64,000 bases of DNA from Microbacteriaceae bacterium (lineage in GTDB: Bacteria > Actinomycetota > Actinomycetes > Actinomycetales > Microbacteriaceae). Position numbers and translations under genes: made by a program. The DNA lies in the NCBI GenBank assembly GCA_947373155.1, contig CANBWO010000006.1, positions 21,966 through 85,965 of the forward strand, given 5' to 3'. Numbering within the stretch: the stretch's first letter is position 1; every line of letters starts with the position of its first letter. This document shows positions 9,451 to 20,040 of this stretch, in pieces. The notes under the pieces are model-generated. The model ran no database searches and was not told the DNA's origin. It saw only the letters and a program-made list of their open reading frames with translations.

Positions 9451-11115
9451 ATGAACTCACAGACCCGTGGACCACTGCACGCCGCTCGCGGCAACACCCT
9501 TACCGCTCGTGGCTGGCAGCAAGAGGCCGCCCTGCGAATGTTGCACAACAACCTAGACCCGGCGGTGGCCGAGCACCCGCAAGATCTGATTGTCTACGGA
9601 GGCAATGGAAAGGCCGCACGCAACTGGGCCAGCTTCGATGCCATGGTGCGCACCCTGACCAATTTGGCCGATGACGAAACCATGCTGGTGCAGTCTGGTA
9701 AGCCTGTTGGTGTGTTCCGCACCCATGAGTGGGCACCGCGAGTTCTGCTTGCAAATAGCAACCTGGTGGGCGATTGGGCCAACTGGCCAGAGTTCCGCCG
9801 ACTCGACAGCCTAGGACTGACCATGTATGGCCAGATGACCGCTGGTTCTTGGATTTACATTGGCACCCAGGGAATTCTTCAGGGAACTTACGAAACTTTT
9901 GCCGCGGTAGCAGCCAAGAAGTTCGGTGGAACATTGGCAGGCACCCTAACCCTCACCGGTGGTTGCGGTGGAATGGGTGGCGCACAGCCACTAGCAGTGA
10001 CCATGAATGAGGGAACCTGTCTGATTGTCGATATCGATGAGTCTCGCCTTCGTCGTCGTGTTGAAACCCGTTACCTAGACGAGGTCTACACGGATATCGA
10101 TCGAGCCGTGGAGCGCGCGGTTGAGGCAAAGAACAAGCGTGAGGCCGTTTCGATTGGTCTGGTTGGAAACGCAGCCACCGTTTTTGCTGAACTGCTCAAA
10201 CGCGAAGTACCTATCGACATCGTGACCGACCAGACTTCGGCGCACGACCCCATGTACTACATTCCAGAAGGCATGGAGTTTGAATCGGCTCGCCGCATTG
10301 CCAACGAAGACCCTGCCGAGTTCACCAAGCGCTCCCAGGCATCCATGGCAAAGCAGGTTGAGGCAATGGTGGGTTTCATGGACAAGGGTGCCGAGGTGTT
10401 CGACTACGGAAACTCAATCCGCGATGAAGCCCGCAAGGGCGGGTACGACCGCGCGTTCGAGTTCCCAGGATTCATTCCTGCTTACATTCGTCCGCTATTC
10501 GAAGAAGGTAAGGGTCCGTTCCGCTGGGTTGCGCTCTCTGGCGACCCACAAGACATTTACAAGACCGACAAAGCAGTGATGGAACTGTTTCCAGAAAACG
10601 ATCACCTACAGCGATGGATGCGCCTGGCGCAGGAGCGCGTGGAGTTCCAGGGTCTTCCGGCACGAATCTGTTGGTTGGGTTATGGCGAACGCGATAAGGC
10701 CGGAGCCAAGTTCAACGAGATGGTGGCCTCGGGTGAGGTTTCGGCTCCGATTGTTATCGGTCGCGACCACCTTGACTGTGGTTCGGTTGCTTCTCCTTAC
10801 CGCGAAACCGAAGCCATGCTAGATGGCTCCGACGCGATTGCCGACTGGCCGTTGCTGAACGCCATGCTGAACATCTCCTCCGGTGCATCTTGGGTCTCGC
10901 TGCACCACGGCGGTGGAGTAGGCATGGGTCGCAGCATTCACGCCGGTCAGGTTTCGGTAGCCGACGGAACCGCACTAGCGGCGCAGAAGCTAAACCGCGT
11001 TCTCACCAACGACCCGGGCATGGGCGTGATTCGTCACGTAGATGCCGGCTACGACTTTGCTAAGGAAGTAGCTCGCGAACGCGGTGTGCACGTTCCAATG
11101 TTGGATCAGCACTAG
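9451..11115 (+). CDS. hutU: Urocanate hydratase
   Basis: '[11 protein letters not shown]', '[19 protein letters not shown]', '[18 protein letters not shown]', 'HHGGGVGMG'. Confidence 0.97.
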   Translation: MNSQTRGPLHAARGNTLTARGWQQEAALRMLHNNLDPAVAEHPQDLIVYGGNGKAARNWASFDAMVRTLTNLADDETMLVQSGKPVGVFRTHEWAPRVLLANSNLVGDWANWPEFRRLDSLGLTMYGQMTAGSWIYIGTQGILQGTYETFAAVAAKKFGGTLAGTLTLTGGCGGMGGAQPLAVTMNEGTCLIVDIDESRLRRRVETRYLDEVYTDIDRAVERAVEAKNKREAVSIGLVGNAATVFAELLKREVPIDIVTDQTSAHDPMYYIPEGMEFESARRIANEDPAEFTKRSQASMAKQVEAMVGFMDKGAEVFDYGNSIRDEARKGGYDRAFEFPGFIPAYIRPLFEEGKGPFRWVALSGDPQDIYKTDKAVMELFPENDHLQRWMRLAQERVEFQGLPARICWLGYGERDKAGAKFNEMVASGEVSAPIVIGRDHLDCGSVASPYRETEAMLDGSDAIADWPLLNAMLNISSGASWVSLHHGGGVGMGRSIHAGQVSVADGTALAAQKLNRVLTNDPGMGVIRHVDAGYDFAKEVARERGVHVPMLDQH

Positions 11116-11150
11116 TTAGGGCTAAGCCCAAACTCTAGTAAGTTCGCCTT

Positions 11151-12323
11151 GTGAGCACAGTTGCCATTACCGACATCGGGTCGTTGGTTACCAATGACCC
11201 AAATGTTGGCCACGGCGCACTCGGTTTGCTCGAAGATGCCGCCCTGGTAATCGACGAGGGTGTGATTTCTTGGGTAGGGCATAAGAGCCAGTTGCAAGCC
11301 ACCGATGAACTCATTTCGGTAGAAGGTCGCACAGTTTTACCGGGCTTTGTGGACTCACATGCGCACCTGATGTTCGCCGGTGATAGAGCAGCTGAGTTCG
11401 AATCACGAATGAACGGACAAACTTATTCCGCTGGCGGAATACGTAGCACTGTGGCCGCCACTCGCCAAGCCAGCGATGTCCAGCTCCTGGAAAATCTGAC
11501 GCGTCTTCAAGCGGAAATGCTGGCGGGCGGAATCACAACTTTTGAGACCAAGTCTGGTTACGGACTAGATGTGGAAACCGAAGTGCGTTCGCTTCGCCTT
11601 GCTAATCAAGCAACCAGCGAAGTCACGTATCTTGGGGCTCACGTTGTGCCGGCGGAATACTCAAGCAACCCAGACGCCTACGTGGATTTGGTTTGTAGTC
11701 AGATGTTGAGCGCGGTCACTCCTCATGCCAAATGGATCGACGTCTTTTGCGAGCAAGGGGCCTTCGACCCTGATCAAGCGCGCCATATTCTTACCGCCGG
11801 AAAAGCCGTTGGTTTACAGCCAAGAATTCACGCCAATCAGTTACATGCCGGAAACGGAATACAAGTCGCCGTGGACTGCGATGCAGCTAGCGCCGATCAT
11901 TGCACCCATCTAACAGACCACGACATCGACCTTCTGGCTGGCTCAAAAACCGTGGCCACCTTGCTTCCGGGAGCAGAGTTCTCCACTCGCTCTCCCTACC
12001 CAAATGCCAGGAGACTTATAGACGCAGGGGCAACCGTGGCAATTGCCACCGACTGCAACCCCGGCTCCAGTTACACCACATCGATGGCATTTTGCATAGC
12101 AGTAGCGGTTCGCGAAATGGGTATGACACCGGCGGAGGCAGTCTTGTCTGCAACAGTCGGAGGGGCAAAGGCACTCAGGCGAAACGATGTCGGACACCTA
12201 GGCCTCGGCGCCCGAGCAGACTTTAGCGTTCTGAACGCACCGAGTTACATTCACCTCAGCTATCGCCCGGGAGTCAACCTGATTGATCAGGTTTGGCAGG
12301 GCGGACAAAGGAGCACCAAATGA
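11151..12323 (+). CDS. hutI: Imidazolonepropionase
   Basis: 'VLPGFVDSHAHLMFAGDRAAEFE', 'ETKSGYGLD', 'ATDCNPGSS'; GTG start. Confidence 0.95.
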   Translation: MSTVAITDIGSLVTNDPNVGHGALGLLEDAALVIDEGVISWVGHKSQLQATDELISVEGRTVLPGFVDSHAHLMFAGDRAAEFESRMNGQTYSAGGIRSTVAATRQASDVQLLENLTRLQAEMLAGGITTFETKSGYGLDVETEVRSLRLANQATSEVTYLGAHVVPAEYSSNPDAYVDLVCSQMLSAVTPHAKWIDVFCEQGAFDPDQARHILTAGKAVGLQPRIHANQLHAGNGIQVAVDCDAASADHCTHLTDHDIDLLAGSKTVATLLPGAEFSTRSPYPNARRLIDAGATVAIATDCNPGSSYTTSMAFCIAVAVREMGMTPAEAVLSATVGGAKALRRNDVGHLGLGARADFSVLNAPSYIHLSYRPGVNLIDQVWQGGQRSTK

Positions 12324-13843
12324 CAAATCCTTACGAGCACGTTTCAGGTAATGTGGCAACCGTGGTGATCAACACCGCTGGTATGACCACCCAAGATGTA
12401 GTGAGCGTGGCACGTCTGAATGCCCCGGTTCAGATTTCGCAGGAGTCCATAGACGCCATGGCCGCTACTCGAAGCCACATCGAGGCTCTGGCCGCCAGCG
12501 AAGTTCCGGTCTACGGTGTTTCCACGGGTTTTGGTGCCCTGGCTAATCGTCACATCGCACTGAAAGACCGGGTCCAACTTCAGAAGAGCTTGATTCGCTC
12601 CCACGCTGCCGGCATGGGTCCGGCGGTAGAGCGCGAGGTAGTGCGCGCGCTCATGCTACTTCGTCTCAAAACTCTGGCTTCCGGTCGCACCGGCGTTCGT
12701 CCGGTGGTGGCGCAGACCATGGCCGCTTTGCTTAACGCGGGTATCACGCCTTTTGTTCACGAATATGGTTCCCTTGGTTGCTCGGGAGACCTAGCTCCGC
12801 TTTCGCACTGCGCGCTTGTGCTTATGGGCGAGGGTCGCGCTTTTGGCCCCGATGGCCAAGAACACCCGGTTGCCGAGTTGTTGGCAGCAGCGGGAATCAC
12901 TCCGGTTGAACTACAAGAAAAAGACGGCCTGGCTCTTATCAATGGCACCGATGGCATGCTCGGCATGCTGATCTTGGCGCTTGCCGACCTAGACAATCTT
13001 CTGGACCAAGGAGACATCATCGCTGCGATGAGCGTTGAGGGATTGCTTGGAACCGACCAGGTCTTCCGGGCCGAACTTCACAGCCCGCTGAGGCCTCACC
13101 CTGGTCAAACCACCAGTGCAGCCAACATGCTAAACGCACTCGCCGGCTCGGCAATTGTGGCCAGTCACAAGGTTGGCGACGACCGCGTTCAAGACGCCTA
13201 TTCGCTGCGGTGTGCGCCTCAGGTTGCCGGTGCGGTGCGCGATACCGTGGACTACGCCCGATTGGTGGCAACCCGCGAACTTGCCGCCATGATCGACAAC
13301 CCGGTGGTGCTGCCGAACGGCGAAGTTACCTCGAACGGAAACTTTCACGGAGCACCGGTTGCCTACGTGTTGGACTTTCTGGCCATCGCTGCCACCGATC
13401 TGGGCTCCATTGCCGAACGCCGCACCGACCGCATGCTAGACAAGGCTCGCTCCCACGGACTCAACCCATTTTTGGCAGAAGACCCGGGTGTGGATTCGGG
13501 CTTGATGATCGCTCAATACACCCAGGCTGGGTTGGTTTCCGAGAACAAGCGTCTGGCGGTGCCGGCATCGGTGGACAGCATTCCATCAAGTGCCATGCAA
13601 GAGGATCACGTGTCTATGGGTTGGCATGCGGCGCGCAAGCTCCGCAAGGTAGTAGACAACACTCGCCGAATCCTTGCAATTGAATACGTGGCGGCGGCCC
13701 GCGCTATCGAGAGCCGTGCACCTCATTTGCCTTCGCCAATCACCGGTGCCATGGTGGCGCGTTTGCGCAAGCAGGTGCCAGGTATGGGACCAGACCGTTT
13801 CTTGGCACCGGAACTAGCCGCAGCCGAGGCACTGCTTTACTAG
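12320..13843 (+). CDS. hutH: Histidine ammonia-lyase
   Basis: 'VYGVSTGFGALANR', MIO motif context 'GSLGCSGDLAPLSH'; ATG at 12320 overlaps the hutI stop (ATGA). Confidence 0.96.
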   Translation: MTNPYEHVSGNVATVVINTAGMTTQDVVSVARLNAPVQISQESIDAMAATRSHIEALAASEVPVYGVSTGFGALANRHIALKDRVQLQKSLIRSHAAGMGPAVEREVVRALMLLRLKTLASGRTGVRPVVAQTMAALLNAGITPFVHEYGSLGCSGDLAPLSHCALVLMGEGRAFGPDGQEHPVAELLAAAGITPVELQEKDGLALINGTDGMLGMLILALADLDNLLDQGDIIAAMSVEGLLGTDQVFRAELHSPLRPHPGQTTSAANMLNALAGSAIVASHKVGDDRVQDAYSLRCAPQVAGAVRDTVDYARLVATRELAAMIDNPVVLPNGEVTSNGNFHGAPVAYVLDFLAIAATDLGSIAERRTDRMLDKARSHGLNPFLAEDPGVDSGLMIAQYTQAGLVSENKRLAVPASVDSIPSSAMQEDHVSMGWHAARKLRKVVDNTRRILAIEYVAAARAIESRAPHLPSPITGAMVARLRKQVPGMGPDRFLAPELAAAEALLY

Positions 13844-13885
13844 GGCTTAGGTTGGCAAACCCGAGGCTTTTGCTAAGTTAAACGC

Positions 13886-14143
13886 ATGACCAACTTTGAC
13901 CACTTTGTGGCCAGCTTAGAATCCCTAGGTTTCACCTTGGAACGCGGAATGTTGGTGGGTGACGGCCACTTTGCTAGCCCATCGCAGATCGGAACGCGAT
14001 TCAGCACCGCGGTGCAGCAGATCGATACCTATACCCAAGTCGCGTTTTTCGACGCCGACAAATCCCATCCGGTTCTCGGCACTTCGGAAACCATCGATGG
14101 CCCGGAGGGCGCCTACACGGTGACCGCCATCGTGGCAGAATAG
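13886..14143 (+). CDS. Small hypothetical protein (85 aa)
   Basis: Compact ORF in an intergenic slot before the cyclophilin gene; no family recognised. Confidence 0.6.
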   Translation: MTNFDHFVASLESLGFTLERGMLVGDGHFASPSQIGTRFSTAVQQIDTYTQVAFFDADKSHPVLGTSETIDGPEGAYTVTAIVAE

Positions 14144-14147
14144 ACGC

Positions 14148-14684
14148 ATGACTGCACACACTTCAGTAGCAACCTTGCACACCAACTACGGCGCCATCCG
14201 AATCAACTTGTTTGGCCTTCACGCTCCAAAGACCGTAGCCAACTTTGAGGGCCTAGCCACCGGAACCATCGAGTGGCGCGACCCTCGTACTGGCGAGACC
14301 AAGACCAACACCCCGCTTTACAACGGAATCATCTTCCACCGCATCATTGAGAACTTCATGATTCAGGGTGGAGACCCAACCGGAACCGGAATGGGCGGCC
14401 CTGGCTACCAGTTCGGCGACGAACCACACGCCGAACTAAAGTTCGACCAGCCTTACAAGCTAGCAATGGCAAACGCTGGTCCTGGCACCAACGGAAGCCA
14501 GTTCTTCATCACCACTGCGCCAACCGAGTGGCTTTGGGGAAAGCACACCATTTTTGGTGAGGTAGCCGATGAGACCAGCAAAAAGGTTGTAGACAAGCTT
14601 GGAACCGTAGCCACCGATGGCCGCGACAAGCCACTTGAGGACGCAATCCTTGAGTCAGTAACAATCGAAGCAGTCGAAGCTTAA
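14148..14684 (+). CDS. Peptidyl-prolyl cis-trans isomerase (cyclophilin)
   Basis: 'FHRIIENFMIQGGDPTGTGMGGPGYQF', 'MANAGPGTNGSQFFI'. Confidence 0.95.
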   Translation: MTAHTSVATLHTNYGAIRINLFGLHAPKTVANFEGLATGTIEWRDPRTGETKTNTPLYNGIIFHRIIENFMIQGGDPTGTGMGGPGYQFGDEPHAELKFDQPYKLAMANAGPGTNGSQFFITTAPTEWLWGKHTIFGEVADETSKKVVDKLGTVATDGRDKPLEDAILESVTIEAVEA

Positions 14685-14720
14685 TTCGACACCCGAAAAA
14701 CTAACGAAACCGCGGTCTCC

Positions 14721-15542
14721 ATGTTCTGCTATCGGCACCCGGATCGTGCTGCTTATGTGCGCTGTCAGCGCTGCGAGCGGTACATCTGCCCCGAATGTCA
14801 GACGGAGGCCGCGGTTGGTTTTTTATGCCCCGATGACGCCGGCATCAGCCGTTTTCAGCAGGTGGCTGCACCACTGACCCCCGCTCCGGTTCAGCGCCTC
14901 CTGCGTTCCAATAAACCGGTTGTCACCTACGCCATCATGGCTGTTTGTGCATTGGTATGGGGTCTGCAACTACTTCTGGGCGACCAGTTCACATATTTGG
15001 GAATCTATACCCCATACGCCACCACGGTAGAACCTTGGCGCATGATCACCTCGGCGTTCCTGCACTCTCCCAATTCGCCCGTGCACATTCTGTTCAACAT
15101 GTACATGCTGTGGGTCTTTGGCCGCGAGTTAGAGCAACTGCTTGGGCGCGGCAAGTTCATAGCACTTTATCTGATCTCGGCTTTTGGCGGTTCGGTTTCT
15201 GTGCTGCTTCTGGCTTCGCCGGGCACGTACGTTTACGGTGCATCGGGAGCAATTTACGGTCTGATGGGCGCTTACTTTGTAGTGTTGCGATCCCTGGGGG
15301 CTAACTCGCGGAGCCTGGTTGGAACCATTGCCATAAACCTAGTTTTTAGCTTCATGATTCAGGGCGTCAGCTGGCAAGCGCACGTTGGCGGTCTTATTTC
15401 TGGTGCCGCGGTGGCTTGGGTTTACAGTCGCACGCGCGGTCAGGCAGATGCGCGCAAACGAGTGACGCAAGTTTTGATGGTGGTAGGCGCGCTAATTGTC
15501 ATTACCGCATTAGGCGTTGTGCGCCTGGGGTTGGGTCTTTAG
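14721..15542 (+). CDS. Rhomboid family intramembrane serine protease with N-terminal zinc-binding segment
   Basis: 'CYRHPDRAAYVRCQRCERYICPEC', catalytic 'YGASGAIYGLMGAYF', 'HVGGLISG'. Confidence 0.93.
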   Translation: MFCYRHPDRAAYVRCQRCERYICPECQTEAAVGFLCPDDAGISRFQQVAAPLTPAPVQRLLRSNKPVVTYAIMAVCALVWGLQLLLGDQFTYLGIYTPYATTVEPWRMITSAFLHSPNSPVHILFNMYMLWVFGRELEQLLGRGKFIALYLISAFGGSVSVLLLASPGTYVYGASGAIYGLMGAYFVVLRSLGANSRSLVGTIAINLVFSFMIQGVSWQAHVGGLISGAAVAWVYSRTRGQADARKRVTQVLMVVGALIVITALGVVRLGLGL

Positions 15543-15548
15543 AAAGCT

Positions 15549-15821
15549 TTACTTCCAGCGAGTGGTCATGATGAAGCCCACCATGGCGATTCCGAAGCCC
15601 ACAGCAATATTCCAGTTCTCAATGTTGAACGGAGTACCTGAGCCCAGTGGGAACTGGGCGCTGCTCACGTAGTAAACAATGATCCAGATCAGACCAAGCA
15701 CCAAGAAACTCAGCATCACCGGCGCATACCACGACGGGTTCGGCTGGTCTGCGTTCTTGCTGGCCACATCTTTGGTGGTGGCTGGCTTGTTGGTCTTCTT
15801 GCGCGAGCTGGATTCAGGCAT
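15549..15821 (-). CDS. crgA: Cell division protein CrgA
   Basis: 90 aa, two TM segments, 'NPSWYAPVMLSFLVLGLIWIIVYY', 'NWNIAVGFGIAMVGFIMTTRWK'; conserved synteny. Confidence 0.9.
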   Translation of the reverse strand: MPESSSRKKTNKPATTKDVASKNADQPNPSWYAPVMLSFLVLGLIWIIVYYVSSAQFPLGSGTPFNIENWNIAVGFGIAMVGFIMTTRWK

Positions 15822-15879
15822 GGGGATATTCTATAGGCAAGAACGCGCCTAGCCCTTATGGGGATAGGCTTTAAGGGCT

Positions 15880-16554
15880 ATGACCAAGATTCTTGTGCTC
15901 GATAACTACGACTCGTTCGTTTATACCCTCAATGGGTACCTTCAGCAATTGGGTGCGCAAACCCAAGTGTTGCGCAACGATGTGGTGTCAGAGGACCAGT
16001 TGCCACAACTCTTGAGCCAGTACGACGCGGTGTTGTTATCGCCTGGTCCGGGTACCCCAGCCGAAGCCGGCCTTTCGATTCCGGTGGTCAAGTTGGCTCT
16101 GCAAACCGGCATGTCTATCTTTGGCGTTTGCCTGGGTCATCAGGCGATTGCCGAGGCAATGGGTGCAACTGTAACCAGCGCACAAGAACTGATGCACGGC
16201 AAAACTAGCTTGGTCAGCCACGATGACTCGTTGGTTTACCGCGATGTCCCTCAGCCTTTCACCGCCACCCGGTATCACTCGTTGGCCGTGGTGGATTCCA
16301 CTGTGCCAGCCGAACTTGTGGTCACTAGCCGCACAGTTGCCAACCCCGATGGCCTCGATGGCCACGCCGCCAGTGCCGGGGGAGTAATCATGGGTTTGCA
16401 GCACCGAACCCTGCCAATCTATGGAGTGCAGTTTCACCCGGAGTCTGTTCTAACTCAGGGTGGATACCAAATGCTTGGTAACTGGCTAGAGAGCATTGGC
16501 CTTGCGGGCGCAGCCGCAAAGGCAAAGGGCCTAAGCCCTCTGGTTCGTTTCTAA
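15880..16554 (+). CDS. Glutamine amidotransferase, aminodeoxychorismate/anthranilate synthase component II
   Basis: 'LDNYDSFVYTLNGYL', 'LSPGPGTPAEAG', 'GVCLGHQAIAEAMG', 'YGVQFHPESVLTQGG'. Confidence 0.93.
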   Translation: MTKILVLDNYDSFVYTLNGYLQQLGAQTQVLRNDVVSEDQLPQLLSQYDAVLLSPGPGTPAEAGLSIPVVKLALQTGMSIFGVCLGHQAIAEAMGATVTSAQELMHGKTSLVSHDDSLVYRDVPQPFTATRYHSLAVVDSTVPAELVVTSRTVANPDGLDGHAASAGGVIMGLQHRTLPIYGVQFHPESVLTQGGYQMLGNWLESIGLAGAAAKAKGLSPLVRF

Positions 16555-16557
16555 CTT

Positions 16558-16600
16558 AAATAGAAAATGCCCGCCAATATTCGGCGGGCATTTTCTATTT
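16558..16600. terminator. Bidirectional intrinsic terminator between the amidotransferase gene and pknB
   Basis: AAATAGAAAATGCCCGCC-aatattc-GGCGGGCATTTTCTATTT, perfect 18-bp stem. Confidence 0.95.
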
Positions 16601-16605
16601 AAGCC

Positions 16606-18651
16606 TTAAGGGTTACAGGCCACTGTCAAAATAATGGTCGAACCCTGAGCCGTTAGTCCGGGCTGAATTGACTGATCCAGAATCACTGTGCCCAGGGTTC
16701 CGGTACAGGCTGTTGCGCTTTGTACCACTGGGGTTAGCTGCACGTCTGGAGCCGATAGCTTGGCTAGCGCCGCCACCTGATCTAGGTTTCGCACATCTGG
16801 CACCAGAACCTGGCCGTTACTCACCGTTAGGTTCACCACGGTTCCCGCGGCAACCTTGGCTCCAACTACCTGATCGGTAGCAATCACCTGACCCAACGGG
16901 ATGGTTGCGCTGTTGCTGGTGATGATGTTTCCCAAGGTTAACTTGGCATTGGTAAGAGCGGTGGCAGCGGCTTCTTCGGTGAGCCCGGTTAGATCCGGAA
17001 CCACAACTTGCCCCTTGCCCGAGGAAACATAAACGGTGATCAGCTGGTGCTCGCCAACCTTGGTTCCCGCAATCGGGTCGGTGCTGATAATGGTGTCAAT
17101 GGGAACCACATCGCTGGCTTGGTAAACCTTTGTGACAGCAAGTTTTTGTGCGGTCAGAGTGTTGTAGCCATCGGTGTAGGTCTGGTTTACCACGTTGGCA
17201 ACTGCAATACCGCCGCTGGTTGGGTTCACCTGAATGGTTGGGAGCGCACCCAGCGAGAGGAACCAAATCAGCAGGCCAACCACAACCACGGTTAGACCAC
17301 TACCCACGCTCCACAGCACCTTAGGCGAAGGGGCCGAGGCGTTGCGTCTTGGGCGCACGATACTCTGGCTTGTGGTGAGGGTGTTAACAGCTTGACTCTG
17401 AGTGGTAACCGGTTCTTCGAGTCCAAGTGCTGCAAAAGGATTGGTGACCAACGAGGTTTCGGCTCTGTCAATTGAACCGGCCGACTGCATGACAGGAGCC
17501 TTGAGTTGGGTTGTTGGGTCGTCGTTGACGTACTCAACCTGTGCCGGCGCAATGTCTTGCACGCCGGTGAATTGCTCAAAAATTTGTGGGGTGCTGTCCA
17601 CCGGAATGGTTGGAGCCTGCTCGCTGGCAGGCGGGGTAATAACCTGGGTGGCTTCGTCTGCAAAGGCCGGCTGCTCGCCTCTAAGCAGTGCCTCAAAATC
17701 CAAGTCGACGGGTGCCTGTGGCTCAACCATTGCGTTCAAAGTGGTGGGGGTTCCGGCTTCTGGAAGACCGGTGGTTCGGTACTGGCTAGAACCCGTTGCT
17801 GCCGAGTAAGCCGCACGCAGGTGTTCCTTGAATTCATCGGCAGTCTGGAATCGATCATTTCGGTCTTTGGCCAACGACTGCAAAACTACCGCGTCTAGTT
17901 CCCGTGAAATCTGTGGGTTGTGCTCCGAAGGCGGGGTCACGGCCTCGGATACGTGCTGATAGGCAACGGAAACTGCGGTTTCACCACGGAACGGCGGGCG
18001 TCCGGCAAGCATTTCGTATAGCAGCACGCCGGTTGAGTACAGGTCGGTGCGGCCGTCTACGGTTTCGCCGCGAGCCTGCTCCGGGCTAAAGTACTGCGCG
18101 GTTCCTTGAATGCCAACCGAGTGGGCCTGAGTGCTGGAGGAATCCGACATGGCTCTAGCGATGCCAAAGTCCATGACCTTCACTGCCCCGGCCTCAGTGA
18201 TCATGATGTTGGCGCTCTTGATATCGCGGTGAATGATTCCCGAGCGGTGCGAAGTAGAAAGTGCGGTGAGAACCCCATCGGTGTATTCAAGGGCTTCTTC
18301 AATGGTGAGGCGGCGCTTGTGCAGCAGGTCGCGCAGCACCACGCCCTTTACAAATTCCATGACAATGTATGGGCGGCGAATCTTGTTGCCGTTGTAGTCC
18401 ACGCCCTCTTCTTCGCCGGCGTCGTAGATCCGCACGATAGTTGGGTGTGCCATTCGGGCCGATGACTGAGCCTCTTGACGGAAACGAGCCTCAAAGTTTG
18501 GGTCGTTGGCCAGGTCGCTCTTGAGCAGCTTGATTGCCACGATACGTCCCAGTCGGGTGTCGACACCCTCATAGACGTCCGCCATACCGCCGCGGCCAAT
18601 TAGGTTTCCCAATTGGTAGCGTCCGGCAATCATGCGCTGGTTCTCGGTCAA
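16606..18651 (-). CDS. pknB: PASTA-domain Ser/Thr protein kinase (PknB-like)
   Basis: Kinase motifs 'IIHRDIKSANIMI', 'MDFGIARA'; TM segment; C-terminal PASTA repeats. Confidence 0.94.
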   Translation of the reverse strand: MTENQRMIAGRYQLGNLIGRGGMADVYEGVDTRLGRIVAIKLLKSDLANDPNFEARFRQEAQSSARMAHPTIVRIYDAGEEEGVDYNGNKIRRPYIVMEFVKGVVLRDLLHKRRLTIEEALEYTDGVLTALSTSHRSGIIHRDIKSANIMITEAGAVKVMDFGIARAMSDSSSTQAHSVGIQGTAQYFSPEQARGETVDGRTDLYSTGVLLYEMLAGRPPFRGETAVSVAYQHVSEAVTPPSEHNPQISRELDAVVLQSLAKDRNDRFQTADEFKEHLRAAYSAATGSSQYRTTGLPEAGTPTTLNAMVEPQAPVDLDFEALLRGEQPAFADEATQVITPPASEQAPTIPVDSTPQIFEQFTGVQDIAPAQVEYVNDDPTTQLKAPVMQSAGSIDRAETSLVTNPFAALGLEEPVTTQSQAVNTLTTSQSIVRPRRNASAPSPKVLWSVGSGLTVVVVGLLIWFLSLGALPTIQVNPTSGGIAVANVVNQTYTDGYNTLTAQKLAVTKVYQASDVVPIDTIISTDPIAGTKVGEHQLITVYVSSGKGQVVVPDLTGLTEEAAATALTNAKLTLGNIITSNSATIPLGQVIATDQVVGAKVAAGTVVNLTVSNGQVLVPDVRNLDQVAALAKLSAPDVQLTPVVQSATACTGTLGTVILDQSIQPGLTAQGSTIILTVACNP

Positions 18652-18693
18652 TTTAACTCCGCTGTCTTTGGTGTCTAAAGTCTAACTTTGCAA

Positions 18694-20040
18694 CTACTGG
18701 CTTGGCGTTGGGCTGGGGTCCATTTGTTGAACGTAGTACGTCAAAGTAACAATCGTGCCCAATGGCAAGTTGCCCAGCGGGTCTGCGTTGTAAACCGTCA
18801 TCAGCCTTGGGTCTCCCGCAGGAACCGCGATTCCAGCCTGGGTGTTTGCCACCAAGCCCAGGGCGTTTACCTTGCTGGCGGCAACATTTACATCCAGGGT
18901 GATTATGTCCTGAGTGGTAATCACTGCCGTTCCCGTGGTCTCGGTTGGGCTGGCGCTGCTACTTGGCGTTGTGCTCTGCGATGGGCTAGCCGAGGCCGTA
19001 TCAGATGGGCTAGGGCTGGTGGTTGGCGCAGTGCGATTAGACCCTACGATCAGGGCCACGACCAGGCTGATTGCAGTGATCGACAACAAAATGATGATCG
19101 CAATCCAGGGCCAAACGGTAGGAGGCTTTGGATTCTGACTCGTGCTTGTGTCCATCAATGTGGTGTCATCGCTGTAAACCCGAACATTCGGCAGCACGGT
19201 GGTTCCGGTGCCGCGGTGTCTTGGGTTTGCCATGAGTGCCTCGGCTGCAATGGCCAGGGTCAACGCGTTTGCCGGTCTTTGGAAAGGCTTCTTGGCAAGG
19301 CACTTCAGAATCAGCGCCTGGATCTTTGGGTCCACGGTGTCGGGCATTGGTGGTGGGGCATCGTTGATCTGCGCCATAGCGATGTCCATCTGGCTGGTGC
19401 CATTGAACGGCCGCTTGCCGCAGAGCGCCTCGTAGGCAACGATTCCCAGAGCGTAAATATCGGTGGCGCCGGTGGGTGGCTTGCCGGTGGCTTGTTCGGG
19501 TGCCAGGTACTGCACGGTGCCCATGACCTGGCCGGTGGCGGTGAGGGAAACCTGGTCGGCTACTCGAGCGATACCAAAATCCGTGATCTTTACCTGGTGG
19601 TCCGGGGTTATAAGCAGGTTTCCAGGCTTTATGTCGCGGTGCACCATGCCCGATTCGTGGGCAGCTTGCAACGCCCGGGCGGTCTGGGCAACGATATCCA
19701 AAACGCGCTCGCCGCTAAGTGACTTTTCGCGTTCCAAAATCTTGGCAAGCGATTCACCCGGCACCAATTCCATCACCAGGTACGCGCTTCCGGCATCTTC
19801 TCCGTAGTCAAATACGTTGGCAATGCCTTCGTGGTTCACCATGGCGGCTAGGCGAGCCTCGGTCCTGAATCGCTCCAGGAACCCCGGGTCTCCCATGTAC
19901 TCCTGCTTGAGAATCTTGATTGCTACCGAGCGCAGAATGATTTCGTCGTGCGCTTGCCAAACCTCGCCCATGCCACCGGTGGCGATCAGGCTTTCTAGTT
20001 TGTAGCGTCCCCCAAAGACGTTTCCGATTTCTGGTTTCAT
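18694..20040 (-). CDS. pknA: Ser/Thr protein kinase (PknA-like) with one C-terminal PASTA-like segment
   Basis: '[13 protein letters not shown]', 'ITDFGIARV'; TM; extracellular C-terminal PASTA-like region; synteny. Confidence 0.92.
   Translation of the reverse strand: MKPEIGNVFGGRYKLESLIATGGMGEVWQAHDEIILRSVAIKILKQEYMGDPGFLERFRTEARLAAMVNHEGIANVFDYGEDAGSAYLVMELVPGESLAKILEREKSLSGERVLDIVAQTARALQAAHESGMVHRDIKPGNLLITPDHQVKITDFGIARVADQVSLTATGQVMGTVQYLAPEQATGKPPTGATDIYALGIVAYEALCGKRPFNGTSQMDIAMAQINDAPPPMPDTVDPKIQALILKCLAKKPFQRPANALTLAIAAEALMANPRHRGTGTTVLPNVRVYSDDTTLMDTSTSQNPKPPTVWPWIAIIILLSITAISLVVALIVGSNRTAPTTSPSPSDTASASPSQSTTPSSSASPTETTGTAVITTQDIITLDVNVAASKVNALGLVANTQAGIAVPAGDPRLMTVYNADPLGNLPLGTIVTLTYYVQQMDPSPTPSQ

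Noticed and set aside
18688-19722. 344-aa plus-strand ORF
   Set aside because: Antisense shadow of the PknA-like kinase; no recognisable domain.
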